Positions 10,140 through 18,778 of a stretch of DNA of 32,405 bases are shown one piece after another (the first letter of the stretch is position 1; each line of letters starts with the position of its first letter). Below the pieces are notes generated by a model. That model saw nothing but the letters and a program-made list of their open reading frames with translations, was not told the origin of the DNA and ran no database searches. This DNA is from Opitutaceae bacterium (GTDB lineage Bacteria > Verrucomicrobiota > Verrucomicrobiia > Opitutales > Opitutaceae): assembly GCA_025360455.1 (NCBI GenBank), contig JANYCF010000163.1, positions 1 through 32,405 on the forward strand. Reading direction: 5' to 3'. The translations under genes and the position numbers were made by a program.

Positions 10140-10196
10140 GAGCCTGTTTACAGGCGGCCTTTCCCACTACCCATCGCTTGCTAGCAAGCTCCTACA
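10135..10196. repeat. Palindromic intergenic repeat, TGTAGGAGC...GCTCCTACA
   Basis: Left half tgtaggagcctgtttacaggc and reverse complement of right half tgtaggagcttgctagcaagc share the same layout; overlaps the TAG stop of the BadF-like gene. Confidence 0.8.
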
Positions 10197-10213
10197 ATAT
10201 CAAAGCGTCCACC

Positions 10214-11083
10214 ATGACTCTCTCCGAGCCCGAGTGGCTCGCACGGCGCGACGCCCACGAACTACGCGTCCGCGCCTGGACCGATCCGCACCAACAACGC
10301 GCGGCACGCGGTGAGAAACAACCGGTCGATGATTTTCTCTTCGAGTATTATCGTTTCCGTCCCAGCTGGCTCAAACGCTGGCACCCTGGCCCCGATGTCG
10401 TGCTGCTCGGCGAAGCCGCGCGCGATTATCTCCGCTGGCCGGAATATCAAGAGCGCGATGGAGGCGTCGCGCTCAACCCTGCTACCTTCGACCCGAAACG
10501 CCGCGACAGCCTCGCCTGGATTCTCAATTTACTCCGCACGACCGCCGAGCGCCCACCGCAATTCGCCTGCTTCGGCCTGCATGAATGGGCGATGGTCTAT
10601 CGGCAGACACCGGATGTAGTCCGCCACAACACCTGGCCGTTGCGCTTTGCACCCGATCAAATTGCCGCGATTGTCGAAGCCCAGCCGATCCGCTGTTCGC
10701 ATTTCGACGCGTTCCGTTTTTTCACCCCGCCGGCGCGACCGCTCAACCGTCTGCAACCCGAGCGCACCACCACCGCGCAATTCGAGCAACGCGGTTGTCT
10801 GCACGCCAACATGGATCTCTACAAATGGGCCTTCAAACTCGCGCCCTTCACACCCAGTGAGCTGATCGCCGACGGCTTTGGCCTCGCCCGCGACATCCGT
10901 GAGATCGACATGCGGGCGAGCCCCTACGATCTGCAAAAACTCGGTTACGCCCCAATCAAAATCGAAACCCCCGAAGGCCGTGCCGAGTACGAAGTCCACC
11001 AACGCAATTTTGCCGACCGCAGCCAGCCGCTGCGCACCCGGCTGGTGGCTTTGTGTGAGCGGCTCTTGCAGTCAGGAACCTGA
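10214..11083 (+). CDS. Conserved protein of unknown function (start moved to ATG 10214)
   Basis: MTLSEPEWLARRDAHELRVRAWTDPHQQRAARGEKQPVDDFLFEYYRFRPSWLKRWHPG resembles a family sometimes labelled 3-methyladenine DNA glycosylase; that function is not supported here. Confidence 0.7.
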   Translation: MTLSEPEWLARRDAHELRVRAWTDPHQQRAARGEKQPVDDFLFEYYRFRPSWLKRWHPGPDVVLLGEAARDYLRWPEYQERDGGVALNPATFDPKRRDSLAWILNLLRTTAERPPQFACFGLHEWAMVYRQTPDVVRHNTWPLRFAPDQIAAIVEAQPIRCSHFDAFRFFTPPARPLNRLQPERTTTAQFEQRGCLHANMDLYKWAFKLAPFTPSELIADGFGLARDIREIDMRASPYDLQKLGYAPIKIETPEGRAEYEVHQRNFADRSQPLRTRLVALCERLLQSGT

Positions 11084-11141
11084 ACCACTGAAACCCAGCG
11101 GGTCGCCACCACGAAAGACACCAAACACACGAAAGGATCAG

Positions 11142-11203
11142 CTGTAGGCGCGGCTTTACGCCGCGATGGGCATTCGAATCACGGCGTAAAGCCGCTCCTA
11201 CAG
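11142..11203. repeat. Palindromic intergenic repeat, CTGTAGG...CCTACAG
   Basis: Arms ctgtaggcgcggctttacgccg / cggcgtaaagccgctcctacag, 22 bp with 2 mismatches. Confidence 0.85.
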
Positions 11204-11326
11204 TTTCCGATCCACGATTCCTGAATCCATTCGCGTCCCTTCGCGTTCATTCGCGGTTAACCCTGTCTGAGTTATCCCCCCGACTCGCGCATTGCCTCCG
11301 ATCTCTAAACGGCTACCCTGCCATAC

Positions 11327-12412
11327 ATGGACCCAGCGGCAGATCTTCCCGGTGTGCGCACGCGCAAAAAGCCCAGCTACCCGATCTCGGCACCCTTGCG
11401 CGATTACCTGCGTCGGTACCGCCGGGAACGTGAACTGCCCATCTCCTACGAACGCCTGCGCAATTTCAAGGACGCCATCCCTCTGACCGCTTCCGATGGC
11501 CGCCCCACGCTCTGGGATTCTGTCATCTACGACTCAGCCGATATCGCCGCCCTCAATGAGGACCTCAAACGCGTCTATGCTTTGCTAAAGGTCGATGGCG
11601 ATCTTTCCGTGGTGCGCCATCTTTACATCGACCGCGTGGATTTTTGCGGCTTTGGCAATTCGATGCCGTTTCGCATCCGGATCGTGAATGCCTACAACGA
11701 CAATCAGGATTATTTCTACATCAAGAAAGCCGACGCCTCACGCGTCTACGGCCTGGAGCTGGAGCATCTGCTCTCTCCCAACCGTCTCAATTACCTCACG
11801 CACCATAACACGCTGATCGAGGAGCACATTGCCGGCGTGCCCGGCGATATCTTCAGCGAACGCTGGTTGGAAAACAAAGAACTTAAACCCATCCGTATTG
11901 CCAAGGAACTGATCAAATTCAACGAACGCTGTTTTGTCCGCCTGCTCGGCGACATGCGCAGTTATAATTACGTCGTCGTGCTCACCCCGGATTTCGAAGG
12001 CTGGCAGGTGCGCATCCGCGCCATGGATTTCGACCAGCAGAGCTACTTCGGGAAAAAGAATTTCTACCTGCCGCAGTACTTCAAGGAAAACACCGCCGTC
12101 GTGCAGTTCTGCCAGCGGCTCCTCAACCCCCAGTCCGCCTACCAGTATCAACGCGAAGAGCAGGCACTCCTGCTGCAACGCGCCGATATATCCGCCACGC
12201 GGCTAAATCTCGTCCTCGACGCCATGGTGAATGATCCCATCGCCCCGGAGGAACATGTTCGCCAGCTCCGCGAAGGTTTGGCCCAACACTTCAGTTCCGA
12301 CCGCTTCCTCCGCTGTGAATCCATGGGCGCGCTCGTAAGGGAAAATCTCAACATCGTCCGCGATCACATCGAAAAACAAATCCCGCCGACTCCCGCGGAA
12401 TTGATGCTATAG
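11327..12412 (+). CDS. Uncharacterised protein with possible divergent kinase/aminoglycoside-phosphotransferase-like motifs
   Basis: Long ORF; DYFYIKK, LIEEHIAGVPGDIF, RLLGDMRSYNYVVVL and VRIRAMDFDQQSY occur in the order lysine, hinge, catalytic loop, metal-binding DF. Confidence 0.7.
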   Translation: MDPAADLPGVRTRKKPSYPISAPLRDYLRRYRRERELPISYERLRNFKDAIPLTASDGRPTLWDSVIYDSADIAALNEDLKRVYALLKVDGDLSVVRHLYIDRVDFCGFGNSMPFRIRIVNAYNDNQDYFYIKKADASRVYGLELEHLLSPNRLNYLTHHNTLIEEHIAGVPGDIFSERWLENKELKPIRIAKELIKFNERCFVRLLGDMRSYNYVVVLTPDFEGWQVRIRAMDFDQQSYFGKKNFYLPQYFKENTAVVQFCQRLLNPQSAYQYQREEQALLLQRADISATRLNLVLDAMVNDPIAPEEHVRQLREGLAQHFSSDRFLRCESMGALVRENLNIVRDHIEKQIPPTPAELML

Positions 12413-12424
12413 GAAATGCGGTCT

Positions 12425-13822
12425 TCAAAACTTGTACTGAAGACCGAGTGACACGACGTTGTGGTCGAATTCGCGATAGGCCGCCTGCAGATTGGCGGGG
12501 AGTGTGCTCAGGCCGTTGCGGCCGATGTCGTGATTGTAAGCCGCGTTAAGCGAGCATTGTTTACTGAGTGCGTAGGTGACGCCGGCGGAAAGATTGTAGT
12601 CGAGATCGTCGCGCAGACTGGGCGCACCGCCGGTGACTTCGTTGCCCATGGTGTAGTTGGCCTCGAGTATTTTGGCACCGAGATCCAACCCCCACTGTTT
12701 ATCCACACTCCAATGGTAGGCCAGCGTCCAGGTGCTGTCCACATACGGCACCAGACCGGTGCTCGCCACAAACATCCATTGTTTGCCGGTGAACGTGAGT
12801 GACTTGTCGGGAGCCAACGTCGCGGTCGCAGAGGCTTCACCGTACCACCGCGTGGTGGAGAGACTGTTGGTCGCGGCGAGAGGATTGTAGCTGCGGAAAT
12901 CCGGCCCGGCGCTGAGTTTCAAGCTCAGCCATTTGGCCGGCTTGCCTTCCAGCCCAAGCAGCACGCGCTGGTAGTGATTGCTGGAGAAATGCTGGTCGGC
13001 ATTCACACCGGGGCTGAACTGCTGCTGGTATTGGTAGCCAGCGCGCCACCCCAAGGTGAGCGCCACGTCGGGTGAAATTTTCCAGCCTACATCGGTGCCG
13101 GCATTCAGATCGTAACGGTCGGGATAATTCTGGTAGCCTTTGTACGGAGCTGCGCCCGTATTGTGCTTCACTGTGTTCATATCGATGAAAACCATCGAGG
13201 AGGCGGCGCGGATAAACCAGCTGCCCTGGGAGTACTGCAGGACCGTGTTGTAGCGGTCCTGATATTGGTTGCGGCGCTCGCGGGCGAGGGAGTGCGCGTA
13301 GTTATTGCGAAACTTGTCATTCTGTTCCGCCGCCGCACCGGCGAGCTGATTGAGCGCATAGACGGGGGCGTCCTTGCTGCCGTCATTATAGAGGAAGTTA
13401 TTGTCGAAACTAAACGTCACCGCGTCGGACTTCACCTTAATCACGGTCCCGACGCGATGGGCGGTGTAGCTTTCTTCCGAGGCTGAGGCGTAGGTCACCA
13501 CTTCCGGCTGATAGCTCAGCGTGAACGTCTGGATGTTTTTGTCGTCAAGCAACGGCACGAGATTGAGGCCCAGTTTAAATGACACCGCGCTCACCCACGA
13601 GGATTGCGGCTGCAGGCCCAGACCCGCAACGGCGAGCACGTTATCATCGTAGCTTTCGCGAGCCGACAGGGAGAATTCTCCCAGCCAGACGGGTTTGGCA
13701 CCCGCGACTTTGTCGGGCGCTGGGGTGTCCGCAGCCAAACGCGGCGCGAGCACGGACTGGAGAACAATCACCGTGACAATAAAGCCACCGAGGAGTCTGG
13801 CAGGAAGTGAGGGAAGTTTCAT
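12425..13822 (-). CDS. Predicted outer-membrane beta-barrel protein
   Basis: N-terminal signal-like segment, many alternating aromatic/polar strands, C-terminal NVVSLGLQYKF ending in Phe; ATG directly abuts the stop of the upstream gene. Confidence 0.75.
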   Translation of the reverse strand: MKLPSLPARLLGGFIVTVIVLQSVLAPRLAADTPAPDKVAGAKPVWLGEFSLSARESYDDNVLAVAGLGLQPQSSWVSAVSFKLGLNLVPLLDDKNIQTFTLSYQPEVVTYASASEESYTAHRVGTVIKVKSDAVTFSFDNNFLYNDGSKDAPVYALNQLAGAAAEQNDKFRNNYAHSLARERRNQYQDRYNTVLQYSQGSWFIRAASSMVFIDMNTVKHNTGAAPYKGYQNYPDRYDLNAGTDVGWKISPDVALTLGWRAGYQYQQQFSPGVNADQHFSSNHYQRVLLGLEGKPAKWLSLKLSAGPDFRSYNPLAATNSLSTTRWYGEASATATLAPDKSLTFTGKQWMFVASTGLVPYVDSTWTLAYHWSVDKQWGLDLGAKILEANYTMGNEVTGGAPSLRDDLDYNLSAGVTYALSKQCSLNAAYNHDIGRNGLSTLPANLQAAYREFDHNVVSLGLQYKF

Positions 13823-16800
13823 TTATTTTGTGGGGACGAAGAGAAGCAACGGCCCGTCGCAGCGCGACACGGCGATGGCGGGTTGTTTTGAACCGGCGAC
13901 GCGCACGGCCACGGCCGAGCGGGCGTCACCCGTGACGAGCAAACCAGATTGCGCGGAGGAAAGGGGCGTGAAGCCGCCCTGCCCATCGCCCTTCAGTACC
14001 ACGCCCAAGCCGCCGTCGAAGCGACCGGTGTTGGCTTCGGGGCCAAAATTATTGCCGACACAGCAGAGGTCGAGCTTGCCGTCACCATCGAGATCACGCG
14101 CGATGATGGCGTTGATCGGCGCGATCTGCGCGACCTGGGGCAACGGCTGAAACTTGAAGGTGCCGTTTTTTTGCTGGAGAAACACGCCGCTCGCGAGCTC
14201 TGTGGCCGCGAGTTTCCGCACTTTGGCGAGATGATCGGCGCCGAAAATTTCGTCCACCGTGGCCTGCGAAAAAGCCTGATAGGTGGGGAATTTCTTCGGT
14301 AGCCAAGGGAAGGCATAGGCCAATTTACTCCGGCCGCGCAGCGGGAAAAGTTTTCCCTCCTCATATTGCGCTTCGATCAGCTGGTCTTTGCCGCTACCGT
14401 CGATATCACCGGCGAAGAGCACGGTCGGTTCCGCAGCCGAGGCGCGATACTTGGTGTTGAGGCCAACGTTGCCGGCGATGAGATCGAGCCGTCCGTCTCC
14501 ATTCACATCGGCCACCGTGAGTGCGCTCCACCAGCCGGTGAGGCCGGCGAGACCCACTTTTGCCGTCAAGTTTTCAAAGCCCTTGCCGGTATTGTGGAAA
14601 TAAGTGATGGCACCCCATTCCAGGGTAAGGAGCAGGTCAGGACGCTTGTCGCCATCGACGTCAGCCCACACGGCCGAGGTGACCATGCCGATATTGCGCA
14701 AGCCAGGAGCCAGCTTGTCGGTCACATCGACGAGTTTACCGCCTTCATTGTGATAGAGGAAGCTGCGGGGCGTCTCGGGATATTTACCGGGGACAACACG
14801 CCCGCCGACGAAGAGATCGGCTTTGCCGTCGCCATCGAAATCGGCGGTCGCGACCGCAACGGTGCTTTCCCCGTCAGCCGGCAGGGTTCCTTCCGGGGCG
14901 AGACTAAATTTGCCGTGGCCGTCGTTCAGGTAGAGCCGGTCGTTGAGCAGCGCGTCACCCTGATTTTTTTGCACGCCGCCAGCGGAGATGAACAGATCGG
15001 GATGACCGTCGCTGTTTACATCGAGGAACGTCGCGCCGACATCGTCAGATTCTGCCGCTGCGGTCCAAGGCTGATCAGGAGCGGAAACAAATTTTCCGTC
15101 GGGCTGACCGAGGAAGAGTTCACCGGCCTGGCCGGCCGTGCCTGTCACGAAGATATCATCAAGACCGTCGTCGTTGACATCGGCCACCGCCAAGACCGGG
15201 CCCAGGCCATTGAGCCGGCGAGGGAGGAGGCGCTGGCGGGTGAACTCGTCGAAAGGACGAAGGGTATTGGTGTGTTTGATGCCTTGGCTAACCGCAGACT
15301 CGACCAACAATGCGTCCGGACGAGCCGGAGTCTTGAAGAAGGCGGGAGCCGGCTTCGTCCCTTCGGCCAAAGCGGGTTCATTGATCGTGAACACTTGATC
15401 GGCGGGGAGATTTTCGATCACCTGCACCTGACCGCGCGACCAGTGAATGGTGAGTTTCTTGATAGCGGTATCGTTGCCGAGACCGAAGTGAACGAGTGGC
15501 GGTTCGCTCGAAACGATGCCGCGCTCGGTGAAGAGCTGGCGCATCTGAATGCCCGAGGCGGTTTCGATCCGCAACTCCGCGCCGATGCCGTCGAGGTTGG
15601 GTGCCCGGCCCGCGAGTTTGATTTCCACCCGGCGACCGCTGGCGTTGTTGTTGCGCACAATGGTCGGAGGTTCGTTGTAATTGGCAAAAATCAGGTCGAG
15701 GTTGCCGTTACCCGAGAGGTCGGCCATCGCGCAGCCAAAGCTGACACCTTCGTGATCAAGCCCCCACTCCTTCGAGACATTTGAGAATTTCAGATCGCCG
15801 AGATTCCGGTAGGCGAGCGTGGTCTCGCGCCGGGGCTGGGCATTTTTCCAGACGTTGGCGCGGGCCGTGAGTGTGGGCGCGACGTTTTGTTTGTCGACGA
15901 GATCGGCATCGATGAAGTTGCGGATCATTCCGGCGGTGACGAAGGTGTCGAGGCGACCGTCGTTATCGAGATCGCCGAGGCGAGCAGACCAAGTCCAGCC
16001 CGTGGCATCCATGCCGGTCAAATGGGCGACTTCCGCAAAATGGTCGTTGCCCGTGTTAAGATAGACGGCGCTCCACATGTATTGCGGAATGAGTTCGTTC
16101 ACGCGTTCGCTCTCCCAAAGTCCGCGGCCGATTTCTTCCATACCGGTCATGAACTCGTGGTGGTTGCGATCACGCATATCGGTGATCATAAAATCAATCA
16201 GCCCGTCGTTATTGATATCGCCGGCATCGGCGCCCATCGAAAAATAGGTGACGTGCGGCAGGCGTTCATCGACGACGTCGGTGAAAGTACCGTCGCCCTT
16301 GTTGAGGTAGAGGCGGTCAGGCGTTTCGAAATCATTCGCCACATAGATGTCCGGCCAGCCGTCGTGATTGATGTCCACCCAGATCGCGGTGTGGCCTTGG
16401 GTCAGGCCCCAAATACCGGCCGGCTTGGAAACATCCGTGAAGGTGCCGTTGCCATTATTGTGGAGCAGATAGTCGCGCCGACCCTGCGGTGCCTTGGAGA
16501 AATCGAGAATGTTCGTGACGAGGTAGCAGTCGACAAAACCGTCGCGATCATAGTCGGCGAAGACCGCATGCACGGAGGCATCCTTGATATCGAGACCGTA
16601 GGCTTTGGCGCTTTCAGTGAAGGTGACGCCGCGCCCGGTGGATGCGTCGCCGTCCTTGTTATTAATGAAGAGTAGATTCGGGGCGTCGTAGCGGCAGACA
16701 TAAATATCGGGCCAGCCGTCCTGGTTGATATCCACCACGGTGGCACCAGTCTTGCTCGAGCCGGCTTCGTCGCATGCCACACCGGCTGCGGCGGCAATAT

Positions 16801-17140
16801 CGACAAACTTGTACGGCGCGACTTGGTGATAGAGTGCGCACGGGCCGTTCTTCGACACCGCGAAAATGTCGGGCCGGCCGTCGTGATCGAAATCACCGAC
16901 CGCGATGCCGGTTTCTACGGCACCGAGCGTGAGTTCGCGAAAACGGTTGCCCCACATGCGCGGGTCGTTGAAGACATTGGGCACGGTCACGCCGGTGTCG
17001 GCGGCTGAGAGAATCGAAAAGTTTCTCGCGCCCGCCGGTGCGGCGGAGCGCACGGGCAAAGGGACGGCGGTGTAGTCAGCGGCGAGGGCAAGCGATACCG
17101 TGCAGAGCAGCACGGCGGTGGAGAGCGTGAATTTAAACAT
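13823..17140 (-). CDS. FG-GAP/VCBS repeat protein of the CRTAC1 type with ASPIC/UnbV domain
   Basis: Repeated DxDxDGxxD motifs (VGDFDHDGRPDIF, VDINQDGWPDIYV, ADVNGDGRLDLIAGN); NNASGRRVEIKLAGRAPNLDGIGAELRIETASG...VHFGLGND is ASPIC/UnbV-like; signal peptide. Confidence 0.93.
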   Translation of the reverse strand: MFKFTLSTAVLLCTVSLALAADYTAVPLPVRSAAPAGARNFSILSAADTGVTVPNVFNDPRMWGNRFRELTLGAVETGIAVGDFDHDGRPDIFAVSKNGPCALYHQVAPYKFVDIAAAAGVACDEAGSSKTGATVVDINQDGWPDIYVCRYDAPNLLFINNKDGDASTGRGVTFTESAKAYGLDIKDASVHAVFADYDRDGFVDCYLVTNILDFSKAPQGRRDYLLHNNGNGTFTDVSKPAGIWGLTQGHTAIWVDINHDGWPDIYVANDFETPDRLYLNKGDGTFTDVVDERLPHVTYFSMGADAGDINNDGLIDFMITDMRDRNHHEFMTGMEEIGRGLWESERVNELIPQYMWSAVYLNTGNDHFAEVAHLTGMDATGWTWSARLGDLDNDGRLDTFVTAGMIRNFIDADLVDKQNVAPTLTARANVWKNAQPRRETTLAYRNLGDLKFSNVSKEWGLDHEGVSFGCAMADLSGNGNLDLIFANYNEPPTIVRNNNASGRRVEIKLAGRAPNLDGIGAELRIETASGIQMRQLFTERGIVSSEPPLVHFGLGNDTAIKKLTIHWSRGQVQVIENLPADQVFTINEPALAEGTKPAPAFFKTPARPDALLVESAVSQGIKHTNTLRPFDEFTRQRLLPRRLNGLGPVLAVADVNDDGLDDIFVTGTAGQAGELFLGQPDGKFVSAPDQPWTAAAESDDVGATFLDVNSDGHPDLFISAGGVQKNQGDALLNDRLYLNDGHGKFSLAPEGTLPADGESTVAVATADFDGDGKADLFVGGRVVPGKYPETPRSFLYHNEGGKLVDVTDKLAPGLRNIGMVTSAVWADVDGDKRPDLLLTLEWGAITYFHNTGKGFENLTAKVGLAGLTGWWSALTVADVNGDGRLDLIAGNVGLNTKYRASAAEPTVLFAGDIDGSGKDQLIEAQYEEGKLFPLRGRSKLAYAFPWLPKKFPTYQAFSQATVDEIFGADHLAKVRKLAATELASGVFLQQKNGTFKFQPLPQVAQIAPINAIIARDLDGDGKLDLCCVGNNFGPEANTGRFDGGLGVVLKGDGQGGFTPLSSAQSGLLVTGDARSAVAVRVAGSKQPAIAVSRCDGPLLLFVPTK

Positions 17141-17216
17141 GGAGATAAGCGGAAGCGTGGTTGGCGTGCAAAGTTATCTGAAAACAGAGAGATACTTGAT
17201 CTCGTCTTGCCTGTTA

Positions 17217-17239
17217 GGGCGGAGTCAAAGACTCCACCC
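17217..17239. terminator. Hairpin just downstream of the haloperoxidase gene; terminator-like but no clear U-tract
   Basis: gggcggagtc aaa gactccaccc, 10-bp stem with one mismatch/wobble and 3-nt loop. Confidence 0.35.
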
Positions 17240-17252
17240 TGCAAAAAAGTGA

Positions 17253-18527
17253 TCAGGGCTTGGTCCCGTCCTTGTTTGGCTGGAGCGCATTATCGAATAC
17301 CCAATCGGCAATCTTGAGCCCGGCCTTCGTCCCCTCGAGGTTGTCCGACATCACGTGAATGCCGCCATAGAGCCGGCTCATGCCGATTTCCTTGCGGCAC
17401 TCCGAAAGTGATTTGTAGGAGCGGACTGCCCCGGGCGAACCTTCGGAGGTAACCGTGAACTCAATATTATCGGTGCCGAAAAAGCGCTCGATAATCCGCG
17501 ACGCTGCACCGGAAAACGTACTGTGACCGGAAGTATAGGACGGAAAGGAGGGCGTGGTCATCAGGGGAATGAAATCGGGATTGGGGACCGCGTGCGGGTT
17601 CAGTTGGGTCGTAATTTCGCGGATCGCGGTTTCCGGCCGCCACGTGCGATAGAAGAATTTGGTGTCCCAGCAGGAAATACCGGCATCGGCGGTGGCCATA
17701 TTGAGCAGAGCAAAAAGACGCGCGGTCTCGGGGACGGAGAGTTTGTTGCGCTTGGTCAGATCCTGCGCGATCACGTTCCAGTGCCCGGGAGGAGTGGCGG
17801 TGCCAAGATCATCGGCCCAGAACACCGTGCCTTGGGTCTGGTACTCTGTGCGCTCGGAACCATCGCGGGAGCCGAATTTGACAATATAGGCGAGTTCATC
17901 GGCACACTCTTGGGAATCCAAAGCCGGTGGGGGTGGCGCACGGAATTGATCCGGCGAAGTCATGACAAAGGGCACGACTTTGCCCCAAAAGGGCAAGGTG
18001 GGTGGACGGAACCCCGGAGGTGTTTCGCGCCATTTTCCCGCATCGGTGCTGCTGTAAACGCCGGGGATAGGTTTGTCGAAACCACTGGTCGCGCGAGCTG
18101 CCAACACCGCTTGGGCAACTTTTTTGCCCCACGCAATGCCGTCAGTCTTTGTCTGCCCGTCGGGAATACCCGCGAGGGCTTTGTCATAGGCAATCTGGAA
18201 ATTGCGTGGGTTGGCGGATTGACCCCAAAGGGCATTCAATATCGTGAAGCTCGCGCTGGAAATGGCCGCATCCATATTAGCACCGACGGGCGCGGCTTCG
18301 TTAACCAACCAGCCATGATGGGTGTGGGTGATGCCATTAACGGCATCGAAGATCGCGGCATGATAAGTCGCGTAAAAAGCCGAGGCGATCGGCGGGGGAT
18401 TGCGAGCGAGTCGCACGGCATCCATGGCTTGGCTGTTCCAATAGAGGACAGCGTTGTCGGCTGCCGCCAAAGGAGCGGCGAGCGCAATGAGCGCGAGCGC
18501 CGTCATGATAATGCGTGGAAATTTCAT
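17253..18527 (-). CDS. Vanadium-dependent haloperoxidase family protein (PAP2-like), start moved to ATG at 18527
   Basis: MKFPRIIMTALALIALAAPLAAA signal peptide; WDTKFFYRTWRPETAIR, PSFPSYTSGHSTFSGAAS, SRLYGGIHVMSDNLEGTKAG vanadate/phosphate-binding motifs. Confidence 0.92.
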   Translation of the reverse strand: MKFPRIIMTALALIALAAPLAAADNAVLYWNSQAMDAVRLARNPPPIASAFYATYHAAIFDAVNGITHTHHGWLVNEAAPVGANMDAAISSASFTILNALWGQSANPRNFQIAYDKALAGIPDGQTKTDGIAWGKKVAQAVLAARATSGFDKPIPGVYSSTDAGKWRETPPGFRPPTLPFWGKVVPFVMTSPDQFRAPPPPALDSQECADELAYIVKFGSRDGSERTEYQTQGTVFWADDLGTATPPGHWNVIAQDLTKRNKLSVPETARLFALLNMATADAGISCWDTKFFYRTWRPETAIREITTQLNPHAVPNPDFIPLMTTPSFPSYTSGHSTFSGAASRIIERFFGTDNIEFTVTSEGSPGAVRSYKSLSECRKEIGMSRLYGGIHVMSDNLEGTKAGLKIADWVFDNALQPNKDGTKP

Positions 18528-18695
18528 AGGGGAGAGGTGACTTGGAGGGTAAATTCGCTGTCGTGGGGGCGAATGGGGACGGAGGCGAAAGCTGGGAGCA
18601 ACGGGCGTAAAGAAAACCCTACAGGGACGAACTGCCGCTATTTTGGGGTGAATTGAAAAATCTCCTGCTGCTTTCATTGGGTCGTGGGTCTGGAT

Positions 18696-18778
18696 CGGAG
18701 TAGCCACAGGCCTCTGTGCCTGTCGGGTTCGATTACGCGCGCCGCACTCGGCAGGCAGGGACGCCTACCGCTACTCCG
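18696..18778. repeat. Imperfect palindromic repeat, CGGAGTAGC...GCTACTCCG
   Basis: Left ggagtagccacaggcctctgtgcctgtcgggt vs reverse complement of right ggagtagcggtaggcgtccctgcctgccgagt. Confidence 0.7.

Noticed and set aside
14366-15784. 472-aa plus-strand ORF
   Set aside because: Antisense to the FG-GAP/CRTAC1 gene, no recognisable motifs; mirror of codon bias
17523-18656. 377-aa plus-strand ORF
   Set aside because: Antisense to the haloperoxidase, which has clear active-site motifs
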